Below are positions 1 to 9,071 of a stretch of 64,000 nt of DNA, one piece after another. The notes below the pieces were generated by a model, which saw only the letters and a program-made list of their open reading frames with translations, had not been told where the DNA came from and did no database searches. Both the position numbers and the translations under genes were made by a program. The stretch covers positions 248,001 to 312,000 of the forward strand of contig NZ_JACYXJ010000006.1 in assembly GCF_014842925.1 (NCBI RefSeq), read 5' to 3'. Source of the DNA: Roseibium polysiphoniae (GTDB lineage Bacteria > Pseudomonadota > Alphaproteobacteria > Rhizobiales > Stappiaceae). How positions within the stretch are numbered: the first letter of the stretch is position 1; the number at the start of each line of letters is the position of its first letter.

Positions 1-2615
1 TCCATCGCGGCGCGAGCAGCGTGGTCGACGTCAGCAAGATCCGTCTCGGCCCGAAGCAGGTCGTCGTCTTTCTGTTTCTTGGCGTCTTCCGCCTTGGCAA
101 TTTCGCTGAAAAGACTGCGCCGCTTCAGTTCGATCTCCTCAGGCGCCTCAATCAGTTCAGCCCGCTCGTCTTCTGCCTCCTGCTTGCGCCCCTGGAGGAC
201 CGCGATCTGCTGGGAGGCATTGGCAGCACGGGCTTTCCAGCTGTCGTATTCGCGCGCAATGGACTCCAGCCGCCGGTCACGCATCTGCTGTTCGCGGGAA
301 ATGCCTTCTGAAACGGCACGTGCCTCAGCGAGCGCTGCCCGTGCTCCTGCGACATCGGCCTGAAGGCCTGCGATCTCATCCTGAAAGCCGGCCACCTCTG
401 GCGCACCGGCGAGTTCTTCTTCTGCCTCTGTCAGAGTCTCGCGTGCTTCGGCGGCTTCTTCACCGAGCCGTTCCGCGCGCTCTTCAGCGGCCGCCTTCTT
501 GCTCGAAAGCTGGGAATAGGCGCGCTCGGCAACGACCAGCGCCTCACGTGCAGCTGTCAGGTCTTGTTGGAGCCCCCGCGTCCGGCCCTTGGCAGCCTGT
601 TCGTTTTCGGCGGCCTGACGGACGTTGCCTGACGCCCGCTCCAGCTCGGTACGGCTGTCCTCCACAACGACGCGGGCCGCATCAATCTTGTCGGACAATT
701 CTGCGAGGCGGTTTTTCTGGGCAAGACGCTGCGCTGGCGGGGTCGGCGCATCGGCGCTGACGACAAAGCCATCCCAGCGCCACAGGTCCCCGTCCTTTGA
801 CACCAGCCGCTGGCCGGGTTTCAAGAGTTTTTGCAGACGTGGGCCATCCTGCGCCTCGACGAGCCCGACCTGTGCCAGTCGACGCGACAGCTGGTGCGGC
901 GCATCGACTTGCCCGCCAAGCGGCTTCACCCCTTCCGGCAGAGCTGGATCTGAAGAGGCGTCGGGCGTTTCACCCCAGCGCACCGGCGCTGCAGCATCGA
1001 GCGGGGCGTCGAGATCCTCGCCAAGCGCGGCACCCAGGGCGGTTTCAAACCCCGGCGCAACTGTCAATTTGTCGACGGCGGGCTGCCATTCTCCGCCAAG
1101 AGAGACGTTGAGAACCTTTTCAAGGGTCTTTGCTTCTGTCTCCAGGGCCGAAAGCGCCTTCTCGGCGTCGTTGACCGGACCGCGTGCCGCTTGCTCCCGT
1201 TCACGGGTCTCTCGTGTTTGCGTTTCAGCAAGCTCGACAGCTGCTTCCGCCTCCAGAAGCAGCTCTTCAGCCAGCTCCACCGCGGCCTGTCTCTCGGCCA
1301 TTCCGTCGTGCGTCGCCATCTCTTCGCTCAACGCATCGAGCACAGTCCGCGCTTCAAGCGCCTGCGCGGCGAGGCGCTCTGACCGCTGGCGCGCATCAAC
1401 GACCTGACGCTCCAGTCGTTGACGCTCGGCCAATCCGCGCGCCTGAGCTGCCGTCACATCGCTCAAGCGGCTTTCGTGGCCGGCCAGTACTTCACCGACC
1501 TCGGCCACTTTTTCGCGGGCAAGTTCTGCCCGCTCCAGAACAGTTTCGCTTTCTTCGACCAGTTCCGCACGCTCTTCGGCGAGACGCTCCAGAACTTCGT
1601 CGTTTTCCGAGACCAGCATTTGCTCGCGGGTGACGTCTTCGCCGAGCTGAACCAGTCGGCGCTCGAGGTCCTGAAGACGCTCCTTGATCCGGCGTTCTTC
1701 GGAATCCAGTTCGTTTCGCGCAATCACCAGCCGCTGCAACACTGCGCCGGCGGTCGCGGCAGCATCTCTCAGTTCCGGCAGCTTATGGGAGGCGATCGCC
1801 TGTATCCGAGCGCTTTCGGCCTGCAAGCCGGCAGCTTCGGCGACCTGCTGCTGGGCGGCATTGAAATGCGTTTCAGCCTCCGACAAGGCCGTCCCTGCAT
1901 CATTCCAGCGCAGATAGAGAATAGAGGCCTCCGCCGCACGGATCTCGGACGAGAGATTGCGATACCGCGACGCCTGGCGGGATTGTCGACGCAGGCTGTC
2001 AAGCTGGCCATCGATCTGCACCAGCACATCTTCAAGACGTTCCAGGTTCTGTTCGGCCGCCCGCAGCCTGATCTCCGCTTCCTTGCGCCGGCTGTGGAGG
2101 CCGGAAATCCCGGCCGCTTCTTCCAGTATCTGCCGGCGGGAGGTCGGCTTGGCGGAAATCAGTTCGCCGATCTGGCCCTGACGCACCATGGCTGGCGAGC
2201 GGGCGCCGGTGGAAGCATCCGCAAACAGAAGCTGCACATCGCGTGCACGCACATCACGAGAATTGATTTTGTAGTTGGAGCCGGATTCCCGCTCGATCCG
2301 CCTGCTGACTTCCAACATGTCGGCAGAATTGAACGCAGTGGGCGCGGTTCGATCCTGATTATCGAGGAAGAGCGTGACTTCGGCGGTGTTGCGAGCGGGC
2401 CGGTTCAGCGACCCGGAAAAGATAACGTCGTCCATGCCGGACGCGCGCATGTTCTTGTAGGAGTTTTCGCCCATGACCCAGCGAAGGGCCTCGACCAGAT
2501 TGGACTTGCCGCAGCCGTTCGGCCCGACGACACCGGTCAGGCCCTTGCCGATGACAAACTCCATCGGCTCGACAAAGGACTTGAAGCCCACAACGCGTAG
2601 TTTGGAAAACTTCAT
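1..2615 (-). CDS. smc: Chromosome segregation protein SMC (5' part; C-terminus beyond window)
   Basis: The frame from an ATG at 2615 stays open for 871 codons to the left edge, so the C-terminal head is missing. The N-terminus reads MKFSKLRVVGFKSF, followed by a Walker A loop (GPNGCGKSN, about residues 31-39), both typical of the SMC ATPase head. Long charged coiled-coil segments follow, rich in Glu, Ala, Arg and Leu, interrupted near residues 490-620 by a Gly/Pro-containing region that fits the hinge. SMC works as a homodimer with ScpA/ScpB to organise and segregate the chromosome. It lies 102 bp downstream of the DsbA-like gene, a Hyphomicrobiales arrangement. Family assignment is very secure. 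Confidence 0.96.
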   Translation of the reverse strand, partial: MKFSKLRVVGFKSFVEPMEFVIGKGLTGVVGPNGCGKSNLVEALRWVMGENSYKNMRASGMDDVIFSGSLNRPARNTAEVTLFLDNQDRTAPTAFNSADMLEVSRRIERESGSNYKINSRDVRARDVQLLFADASTGARSPAMVRQGQIGELISAKPTSRRQILEEAAGISGLHSRRKEAEIRLRAAEQNLERLEDVLVQIDGQLDSLRRQSRQASRYRNLSSEIRAAEASILYLRWNDAGTALSEAETHFNAAQQQVAEAAGLQAESARIQAIASHKLPELRDAAATAGAVLQRLVIARNELDSEERRIKERLQDLERRLVQLGEDVTREQMLVSENDEVLERLAEERAELVEESETVLERAELAREKVAEVGEVLAGHESRLSDVTAAQARGLAERQRLERQVVDARQRSERLAAQALEARTVLDALSEEMATHDGMAERQAAVELAEELLLEAEAAVELAETQTRETREREQAARGPVNDAEKALSALETEAKTLEKVLNVSLGGEWQPAVDKLTVAPGFETALGAALGEDLDAPLDAAAPVRWGETPDASSDPALPEGVKPLGGQVDAPHQLSRRLAQVGLVEAQDGPRLQKLLKPGQRLVSKDGDLWRWDGFVVSADAPTPPAQRLAQKNRLAELSDKIDAARVVVEDSRTELERASGNVRQAAENEQAAKGRTRGLQQDLTAAREALVVAERAYSQLSSKKAAAEERAERLGEEAAEARETLTEAEEELAGAPEVAGFQDEIAGLQADVAGARAALAEARAVSEGISREQQMRDRRLESIAREYDSWKARAANASQQIAVLQGRKQEAEDERAELIEAPEEIELKRRSLFSEIAKAEDAKKQKDDDLLRAETDLADVDHAARAAM

Positions 2616-2717
2616 CGGCGCACCTGAAAGCTTGGAGCGTGCGCCGATGTATCTGTCGTTGGATTGGAGAGGCCGGACTCAAACGCGACCAGCTGCCCCC
2701 CGCCTGCTACAGGAAGA

Positions 2718-3356
2718 TCAAAGTTCGTTCTCGATGATCTCTGAAATCTGCTCAACCGACAGGGCTCCGGAGTGCTTCTCTCCATTCACAAAGAATGTCG
2801 GGGTCGAATTGACGCCAAACTCGTTGGAGCCGCGATCCCGCACAGCATTCACTGCGTCAAGCAGGCCCTGGTTTGTCAAGGACTCCTCGAAGGACTCCTG
2901 TGTAAATCCGATCTGCTTGGAGAAATTCAGCAGGGAATTGTACGGATTGTCCGTGAACGCCCAGGAGCGCTGCTCTTCGAACATGATGTCGATAATCTCG
3001 AAATACTTCTCCGGCGGCGCGCTGCGTGCGAGCATGAAGGCTGCGGCGGCAACGGCATCGAGCGGGAATTCGCGGAAGATGAAACGGACCTTGCCGGTGT
3101 CGATGTAGTCCGCCTTCAGCGCCGGATAGGTCTTCTCGTGGAAGTTTGCGCAATGACCACATGTCATGGAGGCATATTCAACGATCGTGACCGGTGCGTC
3201 TTCGGCGCCGAGGATCTTGTCGCCGAGAGGGCCCGGCTTCAGCAGTTCATCCAGATCGACGCTCTGGGCAAAGGCTGTGCCCGACACGGAGATCGTCGCG
3301 GCAGCAAGCGCAAGACCGGATCCGGTCTGAAGGAAGTCTCTACGGGAAATTGTCAC
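2718..3356 (-). CDS. DsbA-family thiol:disulfide oxidoreductase (Tat-type signal)
   Basis: The protein is a periplasmic thioredoxin-fold oxidase with a CGHC active site (Cys66 and Cys69 from the chosen start) in the context EYASMTCGHCANFH, and the cis-Pro loop STPTFFVNG near the C-terminus. The N-terminus carries SRRDFLQTG followed by a hydrophobic stretch and AFA-Q, which looks like a twin-arginine signal peptide. I chose GTG 3356 because AGGA lies 8 nt upstream; an ATG at 3407 adds 17 residues but has a poorly spaced ribosome site. It is probably cotranscribed with the DUF721 gene upstream and smc downstream. It likely introduces disulfides into exported proteins; its substrates cannot be told from sequence. 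Confidence 0.9.
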   Translation of the reverse strand: MTISRRDFLQTGSGLALAAATISVSGTAFAQSVDLDELLKPGPLGDKILGAEDAPVTIVEYASMTCGHCANFHEKTYPALKADYIDTGKVRFIFREFPLDAVAAAAFMLARSAPPEKYFEIIDIMFEEQRSWAFTDNPYNSLLNFSKQIGFTQESFEESLTNQGLLDAVNAVRDRGSNEFGVNSTPTFFVNGEKHSGALSVEQISEIIENEL

Positions 3357-3555
3357 GGGCGATGTCCTGTCTAACGTCGTGATTTCGGGCCACCGCTTAT
3401 GCAGCATCCCTGCTTTCAGCAGTGATGTGCATATTCAGCCCGCTCGCGTCAACACAACAGAGCAAATATGGCCGTAGTTGGAAAGCGATGTAACGCTCCG
3501 ATCACGAGGAGGTTATCGGTGGCCAACGCGGCGAATGATAAGCTGCACCAGATCC

Positions 3556-4062
3556 TCAGACCTTGTCGTCACCAGAGCGCGCAATAACCTGGGCGCCCAA
3601 CTTCTTGAGCGCTTCGCGAAGACGATCGTTGGCGACTGTCTCCAACTGGCTCTCAAGGCGCGCCTCCTCTTCGCCCGTCAGGCTGCGCAGCGCACGGGGC
3701 TTGGGCTTGCGACGGACTTCCACCGGTTTTTGAGTGATCTTTATGCGGCCAATGGCGGCCCAGCCATAGAAAGTGTTGATCCGCTCGATCAACTGCCGGG
3801 TCTCATGGGACAACATCAGGGCTGTGGCACCGTCAGTGTGCACCACGAGCGTCGCTGGATCGGCCGTCATTTCGCCGTCTTCGCCCGTTCGCCGCGGCCA
3901 AATGATACGGTCGGGCTGCACCCTTTCGCCGTAACGCTCGCCCACGATGTCGGGCCAGGCTGCCAAGATGTCGACGGACGCAAATCCGCGCTTGCGGCAG
4001 GCAGGCGTCATGGCCTTGCCGACAAGATCGGCCAGCGGTTTGGCCCCCTGCCTTGCTCGCAT
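3556..4062 (-). CDS. DUF721 (DciA-like) domain protein
   Basis: This 168-residue basic protein has a DUF721 core of about residues 10-100 (AAWPDIVGERYGERVQPDRI, then VHTDGATALMLSHETRQLIERIN). DUF721 includes DciA, which helps load the replicative helicase DnaB in many bacteria; whether this long alphaproteobacterial form does so is inference. The C-terminal third is charged and probably disordered or coiled. It is divergent from mutY and sits 200 bp upstream of the dsbA-like gene. Confidence 0.85.
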   Translation of the reverse strand: MRARQGAKPLADLVGKAMTPACRKRGFASVDILAAWPDIVGERYGERVQPDRIIWPRRTGEDGEMTADPATLVVHTDGATALMLSHETRQLIERINTFYGWAAIGRIKITQKPVEVRRKPKPRALRSLTGEEEARLESQLETVANDRLREALKKLGAQVIARSGDDKV

Positions 4063-4256
4063 CGCAGAAATGACGCTACTCCTTACTCGCTTCGAACCGA
4101 GTCATGGTTCTTCACTGATACACCATCGATCTGATTTGCGTCAGAATAAAGACTAGCGCTTCTCACCACCCAAGACCCACAGTCTTATCCCTCTCTTTTC
4201 CCCAGGCTTTCAAGTTTACGACTTGCAATACCATCGCCGCGCGACACATTCGGACC

Positions 4257-5327
4257 ATGAATTCTTTACCGACATCCGACGCATTGCTTGACTGGTATGA
4301 TCGTCATGCCCGCACCCTGCCCTGGAGAACCTCGCCGGAAGACCGCAGGCTTGGGGTTGTGCCTGATCCCTACAGCGTCTGGCTGTCAGAGATCATGCTT
4401 CAGCAAACAACTGTCGCAGCCGTCAAGGACTACTACGTCAAGTTCCTCGCGCTCTGGCCACGGGTCGAGGATCTGGCCGCGGCTGACACGGAAGATGTGA
4501 TGAAGGCCTGGGCCGGTCTTGGCTATTATTCACGGGCGAGAAACCTGAAGAAATGCGCTGAACAGGTTGCCTTCGAGCTTGGCGGGCGATTTCCCGAAAC
4601 GGAAGAAGGGCTGCAATCCCTGCCCGGCATCGGCCCCTATACGGCCGCCGCAATTTCCGCCATCGCCTTCAACCATCACGCGGCGGTCGTGGACGGCAAC
4701 GTCGAGAGGGTTCTATCGCGACTTCACGAGATCACGACGCCGCTGCCGGATGCCAAGCCGGCCATACGCGAGGCCATGGACGCGCTGACGCCTAACGACC
4801 GGCCCGGAGATTTTGCCCAGGCAGTGATGGATCTTGGCGCAACAATCTGCACGCCCAAACGGCCCGCCTGCGCGCTTTGCCCCTGGATGACGGAGTGTAA
4901 GTCGCAGAGCTCAGGCCTGGCGGAAACCTTGCCAAGAAAAGCACCCAAAAAGGCCAAGCCCACCAGAAAGGGTGCAGCCTTTATCGCAATTCGAGACCAT
5001 GACGATGCAGTTCTGCTGGGTCGGCGCCCACCAAAAGGACTGCTCGGCGGAATGACTGAGGTGCCTGGAACATTCTGGGCGGATGACTTCGACCTATCGA
5101 CGGCGCTCTCACATGCGCCGGTCCAGGGAAATTGGCGCAAGCGCAGCGGCATCGTCAAACACACTTTCACGCATTTCCATCTGGAACTGGATATCTACGT
5201 CTGCCGCCTGGCTCCCGAAAGCTCACCTCCTCAAGAGCTTTGGTGGTCCGAGAAGGAACAACAGACGGACGAAGCCTTGCCGACGGTGATGCGCAAAGCG
5301 CTAGAAGCAGGCCTGAGCGGCACCTGA
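4257..5327 (+). CDS. mutY: A/G-specific adenine glycosylase
   Basis: MutY removes adenine mispaired with 8-oxoguanine in base excision repair. The sequence shows the catalytic Glu45 (SEIMLQQT), the helix-hairpin-helix LPGIGPYTA at 122-130, catalytic Asp146 (VDGNV), and four iron-sulfur cysteines at 198, 205, 208 and 214 with the spacing C-X6-C-X2-C-X5-C. The C-terminal third is a NUDIX-like domain (about 240-350) that reads 8-oxoG in the opposite strand. At 356 residues it is full length. It is transcribed alone, divergent from DUF721-dsbA-smc, with about 195 bp between them. Confidence 0.97.
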   Translation: MNSLPTSDALLDWYDRHARTLPWRTSPEDRRLGVVPDPYSVWLSEIMLQQTTVAAVKDYYVKFLALWPRVEDLAAADTEDVMKAWAGLGYYSRARNLKKCAEQVAFELGGRFPETEEGLQSLPGIGPYTAAAISAIAFNHHAAVVDGNVERVLSRLHEITTPLPDAKPAIREAMDALTPNDRPGDFAQAVMDLGATICTPKRPACALCPWMTECKSQSSGLAETLPRKAPKKAKPTRKGAAFIAIRDHDDAVLLGRRPPKGLLGGMTEVPGTFWADDFDLSTALSHAPVQGNWRKRSGIVKHTFTHFHLELDIYVCRLAPESSPPQELWWSEKEQQTDEALPTVMRKALEAGLSGT

Positions 5328-5478
5328 CTGCCGTTGACGGTCCGCCAGGCAGAGATGTTTCCGGCGATCGGATCAGCGTTTGAGCCGTGCAACCGCTAAT
5401 GGTTTGCAAGAGCAATCTTTCCGGTCAAAAGATCAGGTTTTTTTCATATTATCGCGCGTCGGGCACTAGACCTAAAAC

Positions 5479-5491
5479 TAGAACAATTCTA
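5479..5491. promoter_or_regulatory. Candidate Irr box (iron control element) upstream of bfr
   Basis: The palindrome TAGAA-CAA-TTCTA lies 40 bp before the bfr start. It matches the core of the iron control element bound by Irr, the heme-responsive Fur-family regulator of Rhizobiales; bfr is a known member of Irr regulons. The dyad is perfect. Actual binding is inference. Confidence 0.65.
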
Positions 5492-5531
5492 ATGTAGCGC
5501 ATCCAGTGACCGTAACGCGAAGGTAGTGGCC

Positions 5532-6017
5532 ATGAAGGGCAATCCGAAAGTTATCGAGCGACTCAATGAAGCCCTGTTCCTTGAACTGGGAGCAATCAAC
5601 CAATACTGGCTGCATTACCGCCTGCTGGCCGATTGGGGCTTTGCCCGTCTGGCCAAGAAAGAGCGCGAAGAATCCATCGAGGAAATGCAGCACGCGGACA
5701 AGATCACCGACCGCATCATCTTCCTCGAAGGTCATCCGAACATGCAGAAGCTCGCACCTCTGCGCATCGGCCAGGACATCAAGGAAGTTCTTGAGTGCGA
5801 CCTTGCCGGCGAATATGACGCCCGTACCTCCTATTCGAAGTCACGCGACATCTGCCGCGACGAAGGCGACTACGTCTCGATGAAATTGTTTGAAGAGCTG
5901 CTGAGCGACGAGGAAGGTCACATCGACTTCCTCGAAACCCAGCTTGAGCTTCTGGAGAAGATTGGCGTTGAACGCTACGGCCTGCTGAATGCGGCCCCGG
6001 CGGACGAGGCCGAATAA
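5532..6017 (+). CDS. bfr: Bacterioferritin
   Basis: This 161-residue heme-containing iron-storage ferritin starts [15 protein letters not shown], as is typical for the family. I chose ATG 5532 over GTG 5526 because GAAGG at 5519-5523 is correctly spaced only for the ATG. Glu18 and the EEM-x-HAD segment match the ferroxidase ligands, and the Met in EEMQHAD corresponds to the heme-ligating Met52 of E. coli. A second ligand pair is visible in SDEEGHID. The product stores iron as a ferric core in a 24-mer shell. It is monocistronic, with a clear terminator downstream and a candidate Irr box upstream. Confidence 0.97.
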   Translation: MKGNPKVIERLNEALFLELGAINQYWLHYRLLADWGFARLAKKEREESIEEMQHADKITDRIIFLEGHPNMQKLAPLRIGQDIKEVLECDLAGEYDARTSYSKSRDICRDEGDYVSMKLFEELLSDEEGHIDFLETQLELLEKIGVERYGLLNAAPADEAE

Positions 6018-6045
6018 GACCACGCAAAGTGGCCCCATCGCACTG

Positions 6046-6080
6046 AAACGCGGCTCTTCACGGTGCCGCGTTTTTCTTTT
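6046..6080 (+). terminator. Rho-independent terminator after bfr
   Basis: The inverted repeat AAACGCGGC / GCCGCGTTT is separated by a 10-nt loop and followed by TTTTTCTTTT. It begins 28 bp after the bfr stop codon and separates bfr from the DMT transporter gene. Confidence 0.85.
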
Positions 6081-6131
6081 CCAGTCAGCGGTTTGTTGCA
6101 ACCTGGTTAAAGTCTCAGCTAAGACAGACCC

Positions 6132-7037
6132 ATGCACGATGATCGAACGAAACTGCTGGCCACTGTCATAGTCTTCGCGACTGGCAGTCTTTGGGGCTTC
6201 TATTGGCTGCCGGTTCGCCAACTCACAGAGATGGGGCTACCAGGCGCCTGGGGAACGCTGGCCATCACCGCAGCTGCGGTGGTCATTCTAGCTCCTGCCG
6301 CGATCGTAAACTGGCGGCATATCATCCGGTCGAACCGCGTCGCTAATGTCTCCCTTGCCCTGGGTGGGGTGGCCTTCACGCTCTACTCCGTCGGCTTTGT
6401 CTATGGCAGAGTGGCGATCATCATTCTGCTCTTCTTCCTCACACCCGTCTGGAGCACCTTGATCGGCCGCTATGTCATGGGCTGGCACACGCCGCGCCTG
6501 CGCATTGTGGCGATCGCCGTCGGACTGGCCGGGCTAACGGTCATGCTCAGCGCAGACGGTGAACTGCCGCTGCCCAAAAGCGCTGGGGAATGGATGGGCT
6601 TGGCCGCCGGAGTTCTCTGGGCGATGGCAACCACCGGCATCCGCACCAAACTAGAGCTCAAGCCGCTTGATGCCGCGTTCCTCTTTGCCCTTGGAGCGGT
6701 ATCTGCAGCCTTGGTCATCGCAATTTTTCTCGGGACGTGGCCAGATGAAATCCCTCGCGACAACATGTTGCCGCTGACGACCCTTGCGTTCGCAGCAGGT
6801 GGTTCATGGTGGGTGTTGTCTGTCGCCGGATTGATGTGGGCGGCGGTGAGACTTGAACCGACCCGCGTCGGCATCCTCCTGATGATGGAAGTCATTGTGG
6901 GTGCGGGCTCGGCCGCGATATTGGCTGGCGAACATCTCGACCGCCTAGAGATTGCAGGCGGGGCGCTGGTGCTATGCGCAAGTATTCTGGAGGTCTGGCC
7001 GACCCGCCGCGTCACGCCAAGCCGATCTACGCCTTAA
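6132..7037 (+). CDS. DMT-superfamily (EamA) transporter
   Basis: The 301-residue inner-membrane protein has about ten hydrophobic segments arranged as two EamA repeats. The first repeat opens with ATGSLWGFYWLPVRQL. The second contains a WALLV-type segment (GEWMGLAAGVLWAMATTGI) and ends in a Leu/Gly-rich helix. Members export amino acids, metabolites or drugs; the substrate cannot be read here. The stop overlaps by a few bases the stop of the convergent LysR gene. Confidence 0.85.
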   Translation: MHDDRTKLLATVIVFATGSLWGFYWLPVRQLTEMGLPGAWGTLAITAAAVVILAPAAIVNWRHIIRSNRVANVSLALGGVAFTLYSVGFVYGRVAIIILLFFLTPVWSTLIGRYVMGWHTPRLRIVAIAVGLAGLTVMLSADGELPLPKSAGEWMGLAAGVLWAMATTGIRTKLELKPLDAAFLFALGAVSAALVIAIFLGTWPDEIPRDNMLPLTTLAFAAGGSWWVLSVAGLMWAAVRLEPTRVGILLMMEVIVGAGSAAILAGEHLDRLEIAGGALVLCASILEVWPTRRVTPSRSTP

Positions 7038-7921
7038 CGATCGAGGCCGGTCACCCAGTCGATGAAGTGTTTCGTCGATTGTTTGCTCATGCTTCTGTGG
7101 GAACAGGTCACGAAATAGGATGTTCCAAAATCATGGATGCCTGAGGGCAGTTCCACCAGGGAACCATCGCCGACCAACTTATGTGTGATTGACCGCCAGC
7201 CCAACATGATACCCCGGCCATCCAGCGCAGCCTGAACAGCTTGCACGTAGTTGTCGAACACATGGCTTGGCCGACGCGCGCGCTTGATACCGCGCTGTTC
7301 GAAATAGTCGGTCCAGGTGTCCCAGAGATGGGGCGATCCGAGACGAACCTCGATCAGTGGCACGTCCTCCAGACCGCCAGCTTCGGCCACCTGTCCAATC
7401 ATCCGAGGCGTTCCGACGGGGCAGGCACGTTCGTCAAACAGTTTCCAGGTTTCGCCATCGGTCCAGCCGCCTCGTCCATATCGCAAGGCGATGTCCAGGC
7501 CGGGCGAGAGAACCGGCTGATCAGAAGGCGGTGCCTGCACGTTCACGGTGATATCCGGGAACCGTCCGTAAAAGCTGGAAAGCTTGGGCATCAGCCAATA
7601 GGTCGCCATGCCAAGCGTGCAACACAGGCTGAGCTGCTGCTCGGACAGTCCCGCCAGATGGCGAATGTCCACGATGGTGTCCTCGATCAGCGCAAAGCTG
7701 TGCCGGATGGCGCTCGACAGTCGCTCGCCGGCCTCGGTCGGCAAGGCGGGCTTGGTGCTGCGATTGAGCAGAGGCACGCCAATTTCCAGCTCTAGCGCAC
7801 GAATGGCCTGGGTGACGGCAGGTGGCGTTACATTCAGCTCCTGGGCTGCCCTCTGCATGGAGCCCAGCTGACAGACGGTATCAAATGTCACGAGAAGGCG
7901 GAGGTGGGGAATGCTCGACAT
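7034..7921 (-). CDS. LysR-family transcriptional regulator
   Basis: At 295 residues it is a full-length LTTR. The N-terminal helix-turn-helix (QLGSMQRAAQELNVTPPAVTQAI, about 17-39) is followed by ALELEIGVPLLNR and a periplasmic-binding-like effector domain. The effector domain resembles the GcvA/AmpR-like group (LDIALRYGRGGW). It is divergent from the phytanoyl-CoA dioxygenase-family gene across a 133-bp AT-rich interval, so that gene is its most likely target. The effector is unknown. Confidence 0.9.
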   Translation of the reverse strand: MSSIPHLRLLVTFDTVCQLGSMQRAAQELNVTPPAVTQAIRALELEIGVPLLNRSTKPALPTEAGERLSSAIRHSFALIEDTIVDIRHLAGLSEQQLSLCCTLGMATYWLMPKLSSFYGRFPDITVNVQAPPSDQPVLSPGLDIALRYGRGGWTDGETWKLFDERACPVGTPRMIGQVAEAGGLEDVPLIEVRLGSPHLWDTWTDYFEQRGIKRARRPSHVFDNYVQAVQAALDGRGIMLGWRSITHKLVGDGSLVELPSGIHDFGTSYFVTCSHRSMSKQSTKHFIDWVTGLDR

Positions 7922-8054
7922 AAGTTAATCTCTATCTTAATTTACAGGCATCATTTACCGCCTTTTTGGATGGCTTTTCTGCGAGCATATTTAATTTGAA
8001 AGAGAAAGCAAAGCCACACGCGCCCGCCGCCCGTGCCATTTGGAGACCTGCGCA

Positions 8055-9047
8055 ATGACCTTCCAAAGCCTGTCGGACTCTCAGCTTAAATCCTTCGAAG
8101 AAAATGGTTTCCTCGCGATTGATCGTCTCGTTCCCGAGGAAGATCTTGTCGAGATCGAGCAGGAGTATGCACAGCTGTTGGACGACACCGCCGCGTATCT
8201 TTATGCAGCGGGCAAGATATCCGACCTTCACGCAAATCTGGATTTTGGCGACCGCTACTCGGCCATCATCGCCGAATATTCTGACCTGCACCGGTATTTC
8301 AACGTCTCATTGCCACTGGTCAACGAGGGACTCGAGCCGGAGCATTTCCATATGCACACCGGGCCGGCGGTCTTCAACCTGATGCGGCACCCAGCCATCT
8401 TGAACCTGGTTGAAACGATCATCGGTCCGGAGATCTCCTCCAGCCCCGTGCAGCAAATGCGGATGAAGCCTCCGCAACGCAGGGTGAGCGATGATGTCGC
8501 GGGCCACTCGAATGTAGGAGCAACGACCTGGCACCAGGACATCGTCGCCCTGCTCCCGGAAGCTGATGAGACCGAGCAGGTGACGGTCTGGCTGGCCATA
8601 ACCGAAGCAACTCTCGAAAACGGATGTCTCACCTCCGTTGCCGGTTCACATCGCGAAGGCCCCAAAGTGCACTGTTCCAATCTGGCCTTGGCATCAGAGC
8701 CCCAGGTGCCTGAAAAAGTGATGCAGGAGAGGGTCGGAACGCCCTTGCCCGTCAAAAAAGGCGGCGCCGTCCTGTTCCACAAGATGAATGTGCACCGTGC
8801 CTTGCCAAACGTTTCGGATCATCTGCGCTGGAGCGTCGACCTGCGCTATCTGCCGACTGGCCAAGCAACAGGTCGCCCTGCTTTCCCGGAATTCGTCGCC
8901 CGCAGCAAGCAGGACCCGGCGAGCGAACTCCGGGATCCCAAAGCCTGGGCAAAATCCTGGGACGACGCGCGCGATGCCATACTGTCCGGTGCCTACAAGG
9001 GCCGCATCTTTGAGGACAAGAGGTGGGACGACGCGGCGGTCTGCTGA
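8055..9047 (+). CDS. Phytanoyl-CoA dioxygenase (PhyH) family protein
   Basis: The 330-residue protein has the Fe(II)/2-oxoglutarate dioxygenase facial triad: His160 and Asp162 in TTWHQDI and His247 in KMNVHRALPN, with Arg258 positioned to bind 2-oxoglutarate. The start is set at ATG 8055 because GGAGAC ends 7 nt upstream; an in-frame TTG at 8040 lacks this. PhyH enzymes hydroxylate diverse small molecules, including ectoine and phytanoyl-CoA; this one does not show enough to name a substrate. The neighbouring divergent LysR gene probably regulates it. Confidence 0.85.
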   Translation: MTFQSLSDSQLKSFEENGFLAIDRLVPEEDLVEIEQEYAQLLDDTAAYLYAAGKISDLHANLDFGDRYSAIIAEYSDLHRYFNVSLPLVNEGLEPEHFHMHTGPAVFNLMRHPAILNLVETIIGPEISSSPVQQMRMKPPQRRVSDDVAGHSNVGATTWHQDIVALLPEADETEQVTVWLAITEATLENGCLTSVAGSHREGPKVHCSNLALASEPQVPEKVMQERVGTPLPVKKGGAVLFHKMNVHRALPNVSDHLRWSVDLRYLPTGQATGRPAFPEFVARSKQDPASELRDPKAWAKSWDDARDAILSGAYKGRIFEDKRWDDAAVC

Positions 9048-9071
9048 CCGCCCCGGTATCCGCCCAGCCTT

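Noticed and set aside
1419-2600. A 393-codon plus-strand frame opposite smc
   Set aside because: It is antisense to the conserved SMC head and coiled coil; it shows no domain of its own.
7925-7940. TTAA-N8-TTAA resembling a CtrA site before the LysR gene
   Set aside because: The spacing is 8 instead of 7, and AT-rich intergenic DNA gives such pairs by chance.
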